51,051 nucleotides of DNA from Actinomycetota bacterium. GTDB lineage: Bacteria; Actinomycetota; Humimicrobiia; Humimicrobiales; Humimicrobiaceae. Positions 1 to 7,607 of the stretch are shown here, in pieces. The stretch lies in assembly GCA_023379515.1 (NCBI GenBank), contig JAMCQQ010000212.1, positions 1-51,051 on the forward strand. Direction: 5' to 3'. How positions within the stretch are numbered: the first letter of the stretch is position 1; each line of letters starts with the position of its first letter. The notes under the pieces are model-generated. The model saw only the letters and a list, made by a program, of their open reading frames with translations. It did no database searches and had not been told where the DNA came from. The position numbers and the translations under genes are program-made.

Positions 1-99
1 AATGCTTTGTCAATAGATAAAAGTATTATAGGCACTACTTTGGCTTTTTGTAAACCGGGGGTTATTTTTGTGCTTAAACTTGGATTTTACCGATAGAAC
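1..99. other. unassigned sequence beyond a truncated CDF gene
   Basis: This edge stretch holds no open frame that I recognise. The CDF homology of the neighbouring minus-strand gene stops at about position 112, and what follows is unrelated sequence. It could be the end of an inserted element, but no inverted repeat or transposase is visible because the window ends here. Confidence 0.3.
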
Positions 100-731
100 T
101 TAGATTAAAAGTGCGGAAGTCGGGAGATCTTTTGGTACAGATTCTATTAAGATATTTATGGCATCTTTAATAATTTTGTATGCTTCGCGAACAACTAAGA
201 TCGAAAGCAGAATGGAGATTATCGGATCGATAATATTCCAGTGAAAAAAATAAATTAAAATAGCTCCAACAATTACTCCAAGAGAGAAAATTGCATCCTG
301 AAAAGAATGCAGCCAGGCACTCTTCATATTTAAGTTATCATGAGAATGTTTTTTAAGAATAAGTGTTGCAAGTCCATTTCCAAGTAGGGCAATTGTGGCC
401 GTTATGGCAATTAACCCGCCAGATAGTTGCTCCGGGTGAGTCAATCTGATAAATGCTTCTTTAACAATCAGGAAGACCACGACAATAAGAACTAAAGAAT
501 AATAAATGCTATAAGGATTTCAGCTCTTTTAAAGCCATATGTTTTATTTGGAGTCGGTGCTTTGGATGATATTTTCACTCCCCACCAACTCAATGTGAGC
601 GATCCGACATCTGTAAAGTTGTGAACTGCATCGGAAATCAGGGATAGACTTCCAGATACCAGACCGATTACAATTTCAAAGATTGTTATTATGATATTTA
701 TTATAATTGACCAGAAAAGTCTAGTTTTCAC
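100..731 (-). pseudogene. cation diffusion facilitator (CDF) metal transporter, frameshifted and truncated
   Basis: CDF proteins are inner-membrane exporters of Zn, Co, Cd or Fe ions. The N-terminal part (731-492) shows the first helices with the metal-site motif SDAVHNFTD and the loop segment KTYGFKRAEIL. The second part (480-100) continues in another frame with the later helices and the second site (HSFQDAIFS, where HxxxD is expected). The two join at about 484-492 if one base is restored. The reading frame ends shortly after ESVPKDL, so the cytoplasmic C-terminal domain, about a third of a normal 300-residue protein, is missing. It is the last gene of the minus-strand metal/redox run. The family is clear; the broken state may be real decay or partly sequencing error. 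Confidence 0.8.
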
Positions 732-732
732 A

Positions 733-1059
733 TTACAAATCCTTTACTACTTGTATGCCAATAATTTTTACCCCATTTTTTGATTGCATCGAGATTGTAG
801 AAGGTTCTGTTATAAGACACTGATTTTTCACTAAATTAGCCTTATCTGTATTTACTGTTATATCTGCTTCACCTTCCAGTACAATAAAAATTACATAAGA
901 GGCCATTTCACATTCCGGTAGGTTCTCGCCAGGCAGGAGTTTAATAATTCTTGTTTTAAATTCTTTGGACTTAAAAAATACGTTCTTACCCCGCTCATTA
1001 TATGGAAATATATCTATAGAGTCTAAATTAAAAATTTGCATAATTATAAGCCTTTTCAA
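733..1059 (-). CDS. small cupin-fold protein
   Basis: A protein of about 102-108 residues with the pattern of a single small cupin barrel: PGENLPECEMASYVIFIVLEG followed by a strand containing the tail GVKIIGIQVVKDL. The usual cupin metal-binding histidines are not obvious, so a catalytic role is doubtful and a sensing or binding role is possible. The start may be the Met at residue 7 (MQIFNLDSIDIF). It ends next to the start of the CDF gene and follows the DUF6951-like gene closely, so it is probably co-transcribed. The fold is assigned from sequence pattern only; the function is unknown. Confidence 0.6.
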   Translation of the reverse strand: MKRLIIMQIFNLDSIDIFPYNERGKNVFFKSKEFKTRIIKLLPGENLPECEMASYVIFIVLEGEADITVNTDKANLVKNQCLITEPSTISMQSKNGVKIIGIQVVKDL

Positions 1060-1065
1060 AAAAAT

Positions 1066-1383
1066 TTATTTTGTTATTGTTATTGATATATTTTTAGGCA
1101 GCGCAAGCATTGCAGCTACTTGCATTGATTTAAAAAGACCAACTGGAACTGCACATCCTGAACAACAACCTTTTAGCTCACTTCTTATAGCTTTGAAAAG
1201 TTCTCCATCAAAGCCTTCTTTTATTTCATTATATGCATCATAGGTAGTTAGTTTCTGTCCTAAATTATTTATTTTTTCGCAATTAGTTTTAACTTTTAAA
1301 AAAACACGTTGTGAGTCTTCTGAATTAGCCTCTATTTCAGTTACAAATCCGCAAATTCCTGCCTCAACTTTTGTTTTAACCAT
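1066..1383 (-). CDS. DUF6951-like protein
   Basis: A 105-residue protein with N-terminal AGICGFVTEIEA, a middle cysteine (TNCEKI), a CCSGC cluster near residue 75, and a C-terminal ALPKNISITI strand. From memory this layout matches proteins annotated as DUF6951 in anaerobic bacteria and archaea, whose role is unknown. The conserved cysteines (Cys11, the mid Cys and CCSGC) suggest metal or cluster binding, which is an inference. It lies between the thioredoxin-fold gene and the cupin gene on the same strand. Confidence 0.65.
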   Translation of the reverse strand: MVKTKVEAGICGFVTEIEANSEDSQRVFLKVKTNCEKINNLGQKLTTYDAYNEIKEGFDGELFKAIRSELKGCCSGCAVPVGLFKSMQVAAMLALPKNISITITK

Positions 1384-1491
1384 TGTTTTGTTACTCCATT
1401 TCTAAATATTTTTAAATTAAAAATTGTTAAATTTTCAGCAATTACCTCCACAATCACAACTGCAGATATTTTTATTATATTTTTAAATCAA

Positions 1492-1833
1492 TTATTGCGA
1501 TTGAGTTATAGATTTTATTATCTCATCATAAATTACTTCATTAGATATAAATCCATGGATCTTAAGCGTCCCATTTATAAAAGTTAAGGGCAGGTAGTGT
1601 CGATTATCCAATAATTTATTTATTTCAGAAAACTTTTCTAAATTTTCTTTATTAATTTCTATAAATTCTAAATCAAGCCTATTTGAGAAATATTTTTTCT
1701 TTAAGAATTCAACTAGCTCTTCATATTTTTCACCAATAGTTTGTACGGGTCCACAACTACCTCCACAACTGCAACCTACGCCTGCAGGTTGATTTTTAAT
1801 TCCAAATATTTCGATTTTTATTTTGTCATTCAT
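1492..1833 (-). CDS. Cys-rich thioredoxin-fold protein (ArsD-like)
   Basis: A protein of about 113 residues. The start at 1833 (MNDKIKIEIFGI) is chosen because GGAGGG lies just upstream; an in-frame ATG at 1845 would sit before that site. An N-terminal strand is followed by a Cys-rich loop, CSCGGSCGP, then helix-strand elements and a cis-Pro type segment (HYLPLTFING), as in thioredoxin-fold proteins. ArsD metallochaperones have a similar plan. It resembles the protein at 13721-14050 more than true ArsD. Its place between lpdA and the DUF6951-like gene suggests it handles metal(loid) thiolates. The precise function is unknown. Confidence 0.7.
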   Translation of the reverse strand: MNDKIKIEIFGIKNQPAGVGCSCGGSCGPVQTIGEKYEELVEFLKKKYFSNRLDLEFIEINKENLEKFSEINKLLDNRHYLPLTFINGTLKIHGFISNEVIYDEIIKSITQSQ

Positions 1834-1929
1834 GATTCCCTCCATGTTCTTAATGACATAATTATTTTATTAAAAAGTCATATTCAATTTTTAAGTTTTT
1901 ATTTTATTTAATTGTTAGCTACAAATGTT

Positions 1930-3321
1930 TTATCTACTTATATGTGTTGCAAGTCCAAAATAATCTTCTGCTGCTTCCATAATAGCCTCAGAAAGTGTCG
2001 GATGAGAGTATACTGAATCTGCCAATCCTTCAATTGTCATCTCTGACTTCATTGCAACTGAAATTTCATGTATAAGATCAGATGCCCTTGGACCTATTAT
2101 TTGTGCACCAAGTATTTCACCGGAAGATTTTTCTGATACAATCTTTACAAAACCTTCTGTTTCTGCTGAAATATGAGCTTTGCCACTGTTCATGAATGGG
2201 AAAACACCAACACGGATCTTCAAGTTTTTTTCTGCTGCTTGTTTCTTATTTAATCCAACTGTTCCAATCTCTGGAGAGGTAAAAATTGTCCAGGGAATAA
2301 CCTTATAATCCATTTCCATCTCCTTACCAGCTATATTTTCTGCAGCAACTTTACCTTCTTTTGAAGCAACATGAGCAAGTAAATATCCACCTATTACATC
2401 ACCAATTGCATATATTGATGGTATATTAGTTCTAAGGTGAGAATCAACCTTTATAAAGTTTCTATCTGTTATTATTCCAAGGTCTTCAATTCCTATATCA
2501 TAAGTATTGGGGCTCCTTCCAATAGCAACCATTATTTTATCTGCAGCCAGGCTTTCTCCATTATTTAAATTACAGATATATTTGTTATCTTTTATATCCA
2601 AAGATTGTGCTATTGTATTTAAATATACATTTATTCCTTTTTTTAAAAAATTTTTATGAATAACCTTTGAAACATCTTCGTCCTCTGTAGCAAGTATCCT
2701 TGGCAATACTTCAATTAATGTAACTTTACTCCCAAGAGTGGCAAAAATGTTGGCAAATTCACATCCTATAACACCTGCCCCAACAATAAGGATTGAAGAA
2801 GGCAGCTCCATTAAAGAAAGAATTTTCACATTATCCAGTATGCCTTCTTTGGTAAAATCAAATGGTGGAATACTTTTTGCAGAGGAGCCTGTTGCTATAA
2901 TTATATTTTTAGCAGTTATTTCAATATTTTCTCCTGCATCATTTGTAACCATAATCTTATTAGTATCAGTTAATTTACCCCTGCCAGGTATAAGTTCTAC
3001 TTTATTTTTACTCAGATGATACTGAATTCCTTTTCTTTGAGCATTTACAACAAAGTCTTTTCTTTCCATAATTTTTTTAAAATCAATATTAAGTCCTGTT
3101 GTATTGACTCCAAAAATACTGGATTTTTTTATCTCATCTATACTCCGGGAAACATGATGCAAAGCCTTTGTAGGAATGCATCCTGTATTTAAACAAACTC
3201 CCCCCAGTTGGCCTTTTTCTATCAATATTGTTTTAAGTCCTAATTTTGCAGCTCTAATTGCTGCAACATAACCGCCTGGACCAGCGCCTAAGACTGCTAA
3301 ATAAGCTATCTTCTTTTCCAT
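1930..3321 (-). CDS. lpdA: dihydrolipoyl dehydrogenase
   Basis: A flavoprotein that reoxidises protein-bound dihydrolipoamide with NAD+. The 463 residues match the family length. Visible are the FAD-binding GAGPGGYVAAIRAAKLG, the redox disulfide GGVCLNTGCIPTK, the NAD-binding GAGVIGCEFA, the FAD site YAIGDVIGG, and the catalytic C-terminal SHPTLSEAIMEA with the His-Glu pair. No E1 or E2 subunits of a 2-oxoacid dehydrogenase lie nearby. The only lipoyl protein in the window is the GcvH-like carrier at 6637-7113 on the same strand, which is therefore its likely substrate (inference). Confidence 0.95.
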   Translation of the reverse strand: MEKKIAYLAVLGAGPGGYVAAIRAAKLGLKTILIEKGQLGGVCLNTGCIPTKALHHVSRSIDEIKKSSIFGVNTTGLNIDFKKIMERKDFVVNAQRKGIQYHLSKNKVELIPGRGKLTDTNKIMVTNDAGENIEITAKNIIIATGSSAKSIPPFDFTKEGILDNVKILSLMELPSSILIVGAGVIGCEFANIFATLGSKVTLIEVLPRILATEDEDVSKVIHKNFLKKGINVYLNTIAQSLDIKDNKYICNLNNGESLAADKIMVAIGRSPNTYDIGIEDLGIITDRNFIKVDSHLRTNIPSIYAIGDVIGGYLLAHVASKEGKVAAENIAGKEMEMDYKVIPWTIFTSPEIGTVGLNKKQAAEKNLKIRVGVFPFMNSGKAHISAETEGFVKIVSEKSSGEILGAQIIGPRASDLIHEISVAMKSEMTIEGLADSVYSHPTLSEAIMEAAEDYFGLATHISR

Positions 3322-3397
3322 TTATCTCCAACTCCTTAAAGTGGTTTAGTAATTCTTATTTATTAAAAGTCTGAGTTTCTAATTATTTCAGTTCCAT

Positions 3398-3545
3398 TCA
3401 ATTACCACCGCATAAAGGAAAACAGATGCCGCATCCATCGCATTTTTTAGGAATCACTTCCATCTGATTGCCAGTGGCTTGTCATTGTATTCACCTATAT
3501 AATAGCTTTAATAGGGCATCTAACATCTAATACCTTTATTGTCAT
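3398..3545 (-). pseudogene. small ferredoxin relic, two frameshifts
   Basis: Reading from an ATG at 3545 gives MTIKVLDVRCPIKAII and then a stop. Shifting frame twice restores a continuous product: a middle piece GEYNDKPLAI and an end piece MEVIPKKCDGCGICFPLCGGN ending at 3398. The last piece has the CxxCxxC part of a 4Fe-4S site, and CPIKAI resembles the last cysteine region of a second cluster whose other cysteines seem deleted. It starts 12 bases after ccdA on the same strand, so it was probably part of that operon. Confidence 0.6.
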
Positions 3546-3556
3546 TTTAATATCTC

Positions 3557-4249
3557 CTAAAATGCTAAATAAAACATATAGAACGCTATGAGCAATATAA
3601 GAGAGCCGAGAACAATTTTTATGATTTTTCTTACCTTGCCATACTTTTCGCTAACAGTTAATTTTTTTATAAATCCCATAGACGTACCTGCAATAAGAAC
3701 TAACACGCTGTGCCCTACAGAATATAACAAAAGAAGCAGTACCCCCCACAAAAGTCTTCCTTGACCAGCAACAACAGCTAAAAGAACAATAAGGACAGGT
3801 GTTGAACATGGTGATGAAAAAACACCACCTAAAATTCCTGCTATCAATGAACCCATGTAGCCCTTTTTTGTGCTTTTATTTATTAAAAAGGTAGAGGGAA
3901 TAAAGTTATATATCTCCCAAGTTTGAAGAGCCATAAGAACCATTAAAATACCAAGAATGATGTACCACCAGGATGCAGCTCTTCCAATTAGTCTTCCTGC
4001 AAGAGAAGCAATTACCCCTAATGTAGTAAATGTTACTGCCATACCAATAGCAAAAACAAGAGACAACCTAAAAGCTTTTTTAGTATCATTATTTGAGCTA
4101 GCACTAACATAACCTATGACCAGTGGTACACTCGAGAGAGCGCAGGGAGTAAATGCAGTCAGAACTCCAGAAACAAGAGTAAGTAGTGGTGCAAGCCACA
4201 TGCCGTCTCTAATTAAGGGAGATATGGTTTCTAACCACTCATTTATCAT
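3557..4249 (-). CDS. ccdA: CcdA/DsbD-type membrane thiol electron carrier
   Basis: A 230-residue integral membrane protein with about six hydrophobic helices. It carries the two conserved Pro-Cys pairs of the family, in FTPCALSSVPL and FSSPCSTPVLI, which shuttle electrons from cytoplasmic thioredoxin to extracytoplasmic thiol proteins. Its start overlaps the stop of the upstream membrane-anchored thioredoxin (ATGA overlap), a strong sign that the two work as a pair, with the thioredoxin domain on the outer face. A role in keeping outer-face cysteines reduced in this metal/arsenic setting is inferred. Confidence 0.92.
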   Translation of the reverse strand: MINEWLETISPLIRDGMWLAPLLTLVSGVLTAFTPCALSSVPLVIGYVSASSNNDTKKAFRLSLVFAIGMAVTFTTLGVIASLAGRLIGRAASWWYIILGILMVLMALQTWEIYNFIPSTFLINKSTKKGYMGSLIAGILGGVFSSPCSTPVLIVLLAVVAGQGRLLWGVLLLLLYSVGHSVLVLIAGTSMGFIKKLTVSEKYGKVRKIIKIVLGSLILLIAFYMFYLAF

Positions 4250-4965
4250 TTTATACCCATCTCTTTAAATACTGCCCTAATCTGATCCTCTGTCATACCA
4301 CCCTGGTGTGCAGTGTAAACATGTTCTTGCGTATCCTTTAAGGAGTACATTATCATCTGCATTCCTTCAGGATCAATTGGAACATAAGGATTGCCCTGTC
4401 CATCAAAAAAGAATTGGGAAGGAATAACCTGCAAGGGAAAGTCAACTGCTGCATTAGGATATTTCCAGACATCAACAAATTTTACAATTACTTTACCCTG
4501 CCATTCTGCATTTAGTTTCTTTAGCACAGGAGCCATCTCCTTACATGGGATGCATTCGTCTGCACCAAAGTCTATTATAATAGGCAGGCCATATAACTTA
4601 AGCTTCTTAAGATCTATTTCACTTGCAGCCAGTGAAAAGTCTGCATTTGCGGTTTTTTGCGTTTCATTAGTTGCAGATGTAGCAGAAGTAGAGGAAGCTG
4701 TTTCTTTTGATTCATCAGCAGTAGTTGTTGAAGAACTAGAATTAGCTACTTCTTGAGGTTCATCAGTTGCAGTTATAGAAGAGTTGAAATTAGTTTTTTC
4801 TTGTGATTTATCATTTGTAGTTACAGTAGGACTGAAATCAGTTATTTCTTGTGGCTTTTGATATGTTTTAAAAAACCATATTCCAGCAATCACACCAACC
4901 ACTGCAATAGGTATGATAATCTTTAATGCAAAGTTTATTTTTTTACTTTTGTTTTGACTATCCAC
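4246..4965 (-). CDS. membrane-anchored thioredoxin-like protein
   Basis: I place the start at a GTG at 4965, which overlaps the stop of the upstream ferredoxin gene and has a purine-rich GGCGG site before it; a longer frame upstream runs inside the ferredoxin gene and is unlikely. The protein has a short basic N-terminus, one membrane helix (IIIPIAVVGVIAGIWFF), a Ser/Thr-rich linker of about 75 residues built of imperfect repeats such as TATDEPQEVANSSSS, and a thioredoxin domain with active site ADECIPCKEM and the cis-Pro loop VIPSQFFF. It is paired with CcdA and probably acts outside the membrane. Confidence 0.88.
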   Translation of the reverse strand: MDSQNKSKKINFALKIIIPIAVVGVIAGIWFFKTYQKPQEITDFSPTVTTNDKSQEKTNFNSSITATDEPQEVANSSSSTTTADESKETASSTSATSATNETQKTANADFSLAASEIDLKKLKLYGLPIIIDFGADECIPCKEMAPVLKKLNAEWQGKVIVKFVDVWKYPNAAVDFPLQVIPSQFFFDGQGNPYVPIDPEGMQMIMYSLKDTQEHVYTAHQGGMTEDQIRAVFKEMGIK

Positions 4966-5201
4966 AACAACCGCCTGCACAGTCACAATCACCATTATAT
5001 TCAGTATCACCAAAATATTGTATAGCACTATTTGGGCATAAATTGCCGCAACCTTTACAGCCTTCTATACAACCTTCAGGGTATACCACAACTGGGGAAG
5101 GTGCATTTAATTTATTAGACACCATGCTGACACATATCGACACAAGAACCGCATTCTGCGCACTCTGTATAATCTATAACAGGATACCAATTCGTGGACA
5201 T
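4958..5201 (-). pseudogene. two-cluster ferredoxin, frameshifted
   Basis: A start at 5201, preceded by AGGAGAG, gives MSTNWYPVIDYTECAECGSC, VDMCQHGV and then a stop near 5121. The other frame continues with NKLNAPSPVVVYPEGCIEGC, the cysteines of CKGCGNLCPNSAI, and a Cys-rich end CDCAGGCCG. Together they form a complete small ferredoxin of a type common in anaerobes, with a first CxxCxxxC site and a second Cys-rich cluster site. The break is a small indel around 5115-5122. It may be real or an assembly error; the downstream start codon overlap argues that the gene was functional recently. Confidence 0.8.
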
Positions 5202-5222
5202 AAATTTTCTCTCCTTTTGCTT

Positions 5223-5250
5223 AAATAAATAAATAAATAAATAAATAAAA
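5223..5250. repeat. AAAT microsatellite
   Basis: About six tandem copies of the 4-base unit AAAT followed by an A run lie just upstream of the ferredoxin ribosome site on the minus strand. Such a tract can change length by slippage and could tune promoter or leader spacing. That effect is speculative. Confidence 0.8.
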
Positions 5251-5325
5251 ATGCTTTAGATACTGGCTCTGACGGAATTATAGTATAAATAATTACCATT
5301 CTCTTTTTATCGATAGTTTTTTAGT

Positions 5326-5754
5326 TTAAATAATTTTTATCTCGGGCTCTATTTTAACCTCAGCCTTAATTGACTCTGCCACCAGGCTGTATTTTCTGGC
5401 TGGTTTTATGATGCTATTTATTTTTTCAGCAGTAGTGTTTTTGGCAGCTATTTTTAGCTTTAAAACGACTTCTTTAAATATAGAGGTTTTGTCCATAAAC
5501 TCAGTAACTTTTCCTATAGCTTCACATTCAAATGAAACAAGATCGATTTTATATCTCTCGGCAGCCCATATAAACATCATAAAATAGCATGTATTTACTG
5601 CTGCCAGGAAGGCATCTTCCGGAGTTAAAACATCAGGGTGGCCATGAAGTGCAGGCGGTGCTGAAAAATCAAGCTCTACTCCGTTTTCCATTTTAATGTG
5701 ACCCTTATGGCCGCCAATCCATTCTGAATTATTCTTATAAACAAATGTTGCCAT
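5326..5754 (-). CDS. OsmC family protein
   Basis: A 142-residue OsmC/Ohr-fold protein. The family has peroxiredoxin-like thiol members and others of unknown role. The pattern SAPPALHGHPDVLTPEDAFL and the following helix AAVNTCYFMMF carry the conserved Cys of the family; a second cysteine occurs in SFECEAIGK. Its start directly abuts the stop of the upstream DGC gene, so the two are co-translated. In this operon it may reduce peroxides or persulfides, but only the fold is certain. Confidence 0.88.
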   Translation of the reverse strand: MATFVYKNNSEWIGGHKGHIKMENGVELDFSAPPALHGHPDVLTPEDAFLAAVNTCYFMMFIWAAERYKIDLVSFECEAIGKVTEFMDKTSIFKEVVLKLKIAAKNTTAEKINSIIKPARKYSLVAESIKAEVKIEPEIKII

Positions 5755-6195
5755 TTAATCCTGCCCTTTATTTAAAATTCTATCAACATTTTTTTCTATT
5801 TCGTCAGCGACTCTGCCGGCTATTTCTTTTTCCATATCATTTAAATTACGTCTGTTAACAGGCTCTTCGCCTTCTTTTAAAAAATCCCTAACATTTATTG
5901 AGTGTGTTACTTTACCTGAGAATTTTTCTGTAGCTTTTTTAGCACAAAGCTTTTCACAGCCATCAACAGTAATGGTGGGATAATTTTTTGCAAACATCCT
6001 GTCTCCTTCACCCCCGGCAATATATAAAGGCAGGCATATGGTTGTAGTATCAAATGGCTTTCGCTTTAAGAGCACTTCTAGTGTTGCAAGCCGGCAAACA
6101 GAGCCTTCAGGCAGATCTTCACCGCTGCAGGAAACAATACCCACTTTTTTGTTTTTATTTTCACTTTCAGTCTTTTCTGTTATTTTATTATCCAT
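5755..6195 (-). CDS. DGC-domain putative metal-binding protein (second copy)
   Basis: A 146-residue cytoplasmic protein of the DGC family, described as putative zinc-binding. It carries VSCSGEDLPEGSVCRLAT near the N-terminus and the family motif VDGCEKLCAKK near residue 88. Four cysteines in these motifs probably bind a metal. It lies 17 bases after a paralogous gene and directly before osmC. The charged, Lys/Glu-rich first 17 residues appear to be a loose tail. The biochemical role of the family is not established. Confidence 0.85.
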   Translation of the reverse strand: MDNKITEKTESENKNKKVGIVSCSGEDLPEGSVCRLATLEVLLKRKPFDTTTICLPLYIAGGEGDRMFAKNYPTITVDGCEKLCAKKATEKFSGKVTHSINVRDFLKEGEEPVNRRNLNDMEKEIAGRVADEIEKNVDRILNKGQD

Positions 6196-6212
6196 TATTT
6201 TAAAACCTCTCT

Positions 6213-6647
6213 TTAATGATTATTCTTTTTCTCTGCATCCTTTTTATTTTCAATTAAATCTTCTACATCTTTTGCAACTGTATCTGCAATTGTATTAACC
6301 AGTACTCTGCCGCTATTACCAATGTCAATAAGTCCCCGGGGCTTCTTATCGGGATTTGCAGCAGCAAATTTTAGTATCATGTGGCTTTTATCAGGAGTTT
6401 TACCATACTGTTCTACATTTTTTTGAGCACAACGCCTCGCACAGCCATCAAGCGTTATGACATAGTTGTCTTTAACCTTTTTAATTGTATCCTTATCACC
6501 GGATACAAGAAGTGCCAGGCATACTGTTTCAGCTTTACCTTTTGCCAAATTTTCAATGGTCTCATAGGTTGTTTCTCTTGAAACTGTACCTATGGGTTTT
6601 CCTATACCGCTGCAGGGTATTACGATAACTTTTTTATCACGACCCAC
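6213..6647 (-). CDS. DGC-domain putative metal-binding protein (first copy)
   Basis: A 144-residue paralogue of the next gene. It has the N-terminal IPCSGIGKPIGTVSRETTYE segment and the family motif LDGCARRCAQKNVEQ. One cysteine of the partner (in GSVCR) is Ser here (GTVSR), so metal coordination may differ between the two. The start overlaps the end of the GcvH-like gene by 11 bases, which indicates translational coupling. A Lys-rich C-terminal tail ends the protein. Function unknown. Confidence 0.85.
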   Translation of the reverse strand: MGRDKKVIVIPCSGIGKPIGTVSRETTYETIENLAKGKAETVCLALLVSGDKDTIKKVKDNYVITLDGCARRCAQKNVEQYGKTPDKSHMILKFAAANPDKKPRGLIDIGNSGRVLVNTIADTVAKDVEDLIENKKDAEKKNNH

Positions 6648-7095
6648 TTTTTAACTTTTCTCCTTCTTCAGCCACTTTTGTTTTCATGAAATCAAAATAA
6701 TTTTTGCTGTCCATCAAATTAACCTTATCTTTTTCAAAATCATCAAGTTTTACTTTAAGTAACCATCCATTGCCATAAGGTTCTAAATTTACAAGCTCGG
6801 GAGAATTGTCCAATAACTTATTATGTTCCAATATTTCTCCGCTTACCGGTGAAGTCAGCTCAAAGGAAACTTTCATTGTTTCGATATCTCCAAAAGGATC
6901 GCCCTGTTTTAGTCTTATGCCTACAGCAAATAAGCTAACAGATGCAACATCACCATTTAATGTCTGAAAAAAGTCTGTAACACCTATAGTTGCAACATTG
7001 TCAGCCTTTTCAACCCAGCATCCATCCATATGATAGTAAATTTCATTTTTAACCTTAAAAATAAATTTATCATATGCATATTCCATAAAACTCAT
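6637..7095 (-). CDS. GcvH-like lipoyl carrier protein
   Basis: A protein of about 152 residues related to the H protein of the glycine cleavage system. The segment GVTDFFQTLNGDVASVSL corresponds to GcvH, and IETMKVSFELTSPVSGEIL contains the lysine expected to carry lipoate, though the usual ESVKA context is changed to ETMKV. I prefer the Met at 7095 because a G-rich ribosome site lies upstream; 7113 is also possible. No gcvP or gcvT is present, so glycine cleavage is unlikely. It follows arsR and overlaps the first DGC gene. With lpdA further along it suggests a lipoyl redox cycle (inference). Confidence 0.85.
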   Translation of the reverse strand: MSFMEYAYDKFIFKVKNEIYYHMDGCWVEKADNVATIGVTDFFQTLNGDVASVSLFAVGIRLKQGDPFGDIETMKVSFELTSPVSGEILEHNKLLDNSPELVNLEPYGNGWLLKVKLDDFEKDKVNLMDSKNYFDFMKTKVAEEGEKLKSGS

Positions 7096-7135
7096 AACAT
7101 GACCCCCAATCATTATTTTTATTGTCTCTTACAAA

Positions 7136-7474
7136 TTATATCTCATCAATTTTATCAGACCTTGAAACATCAGATCTAATACTTTCATCTTCATCAAGTA
7201 CTTGAATAATTAAGCTTAAAAATTTTTTAACTTGTTCTTCCACATTTTCATCTAAGTTGTAATTAATCCAAAGCCCATCTTTAGAATGAGTTATTATTTC
7301 TGCATCCTGAAGTTTCTTTAAATGCGATGATATGGTAGGTTGGGAAAGACCGATAATCCGTGTTATTTCACCTACACATAAATTATTTCTTTTATTAAGA
7401 AGTGCAATTATTCTTATTCTGCCTTCATCTGATAAGGCTTTTAAAATTTTTGTTATTTTTTTGAGATTTGTCAA
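7136..7474 (-). CDS. ArsR family metalloregulator
   Basis: A 112-residue winged-helix repressor. It shows the ALSDEGRIRIIALL start helix, a single cysteine in NLCVGEI where arsenic sensors often have CVC, and the recognition helix LSQPTISSHLKKLQ followed by the wing SKDGLWINYNL. It is the first gene of the minus-strand run and is divergent from the thioredoxin relic at 7608. It probably represses its own operon. It closely resembles the ArsR at 15575-15919 but lacks the second cysteine, so its sensing chemistry may differ. Confidence 0.9.
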   Translation of the reverse strand: MTNLKKITKILKALSDEGRIRIIALLNKRNNLCVGEITRIIGLSQPTISSHLKKLQDAEIITHSKDGLWINYNLDENVEEQVKKFLSLIIQVLDEDESIRSDVSRSDKIDEI

Positions 7475-7535
7475 TTTAATTGCCCTCTAAAAAAATAATT
7501 TACTTACAATAAAAAATTTAATATACTATTATATC

Positions 7536-7545
7536 TAAATATTTA
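7536..7545. promoter_or_regulatory. AT-rich palindrome in the divergent arsR promoter region
   Basis: The 10-base palindrome TAAATATTTA lies midway in the divergent gap between the arsR at 7474 and the thioredoxin relic at 7608. ArsR proteins bind AT-rich dyads near their promoters, so it is a possible operator. In so AT-rich a region this is weak evidence. Confidence 0.25.
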
Positions 7546-7607
7546 AATTTATCAATAACAAGTAAAAATTTTAACTAAAGAGATAAATTATAAGGAGAAA
7601 AGATAAG

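Noticed and set aside
1..60. A 13-base match (CTTTGGCTTTTTG) between 38-50 and 35335-35347 as an element end
   Set aside because: Matches of this length are expected by chance in an AT-rich 51-kb sequence, and no other similarity surrounds them.
4966..5028. N-terminal extension of the membrane thioredoxin
   Set aside because: It lies fully within the ferredoxin gene in another frame; the GTG at 4965 fits operon spacing and membrane topology.
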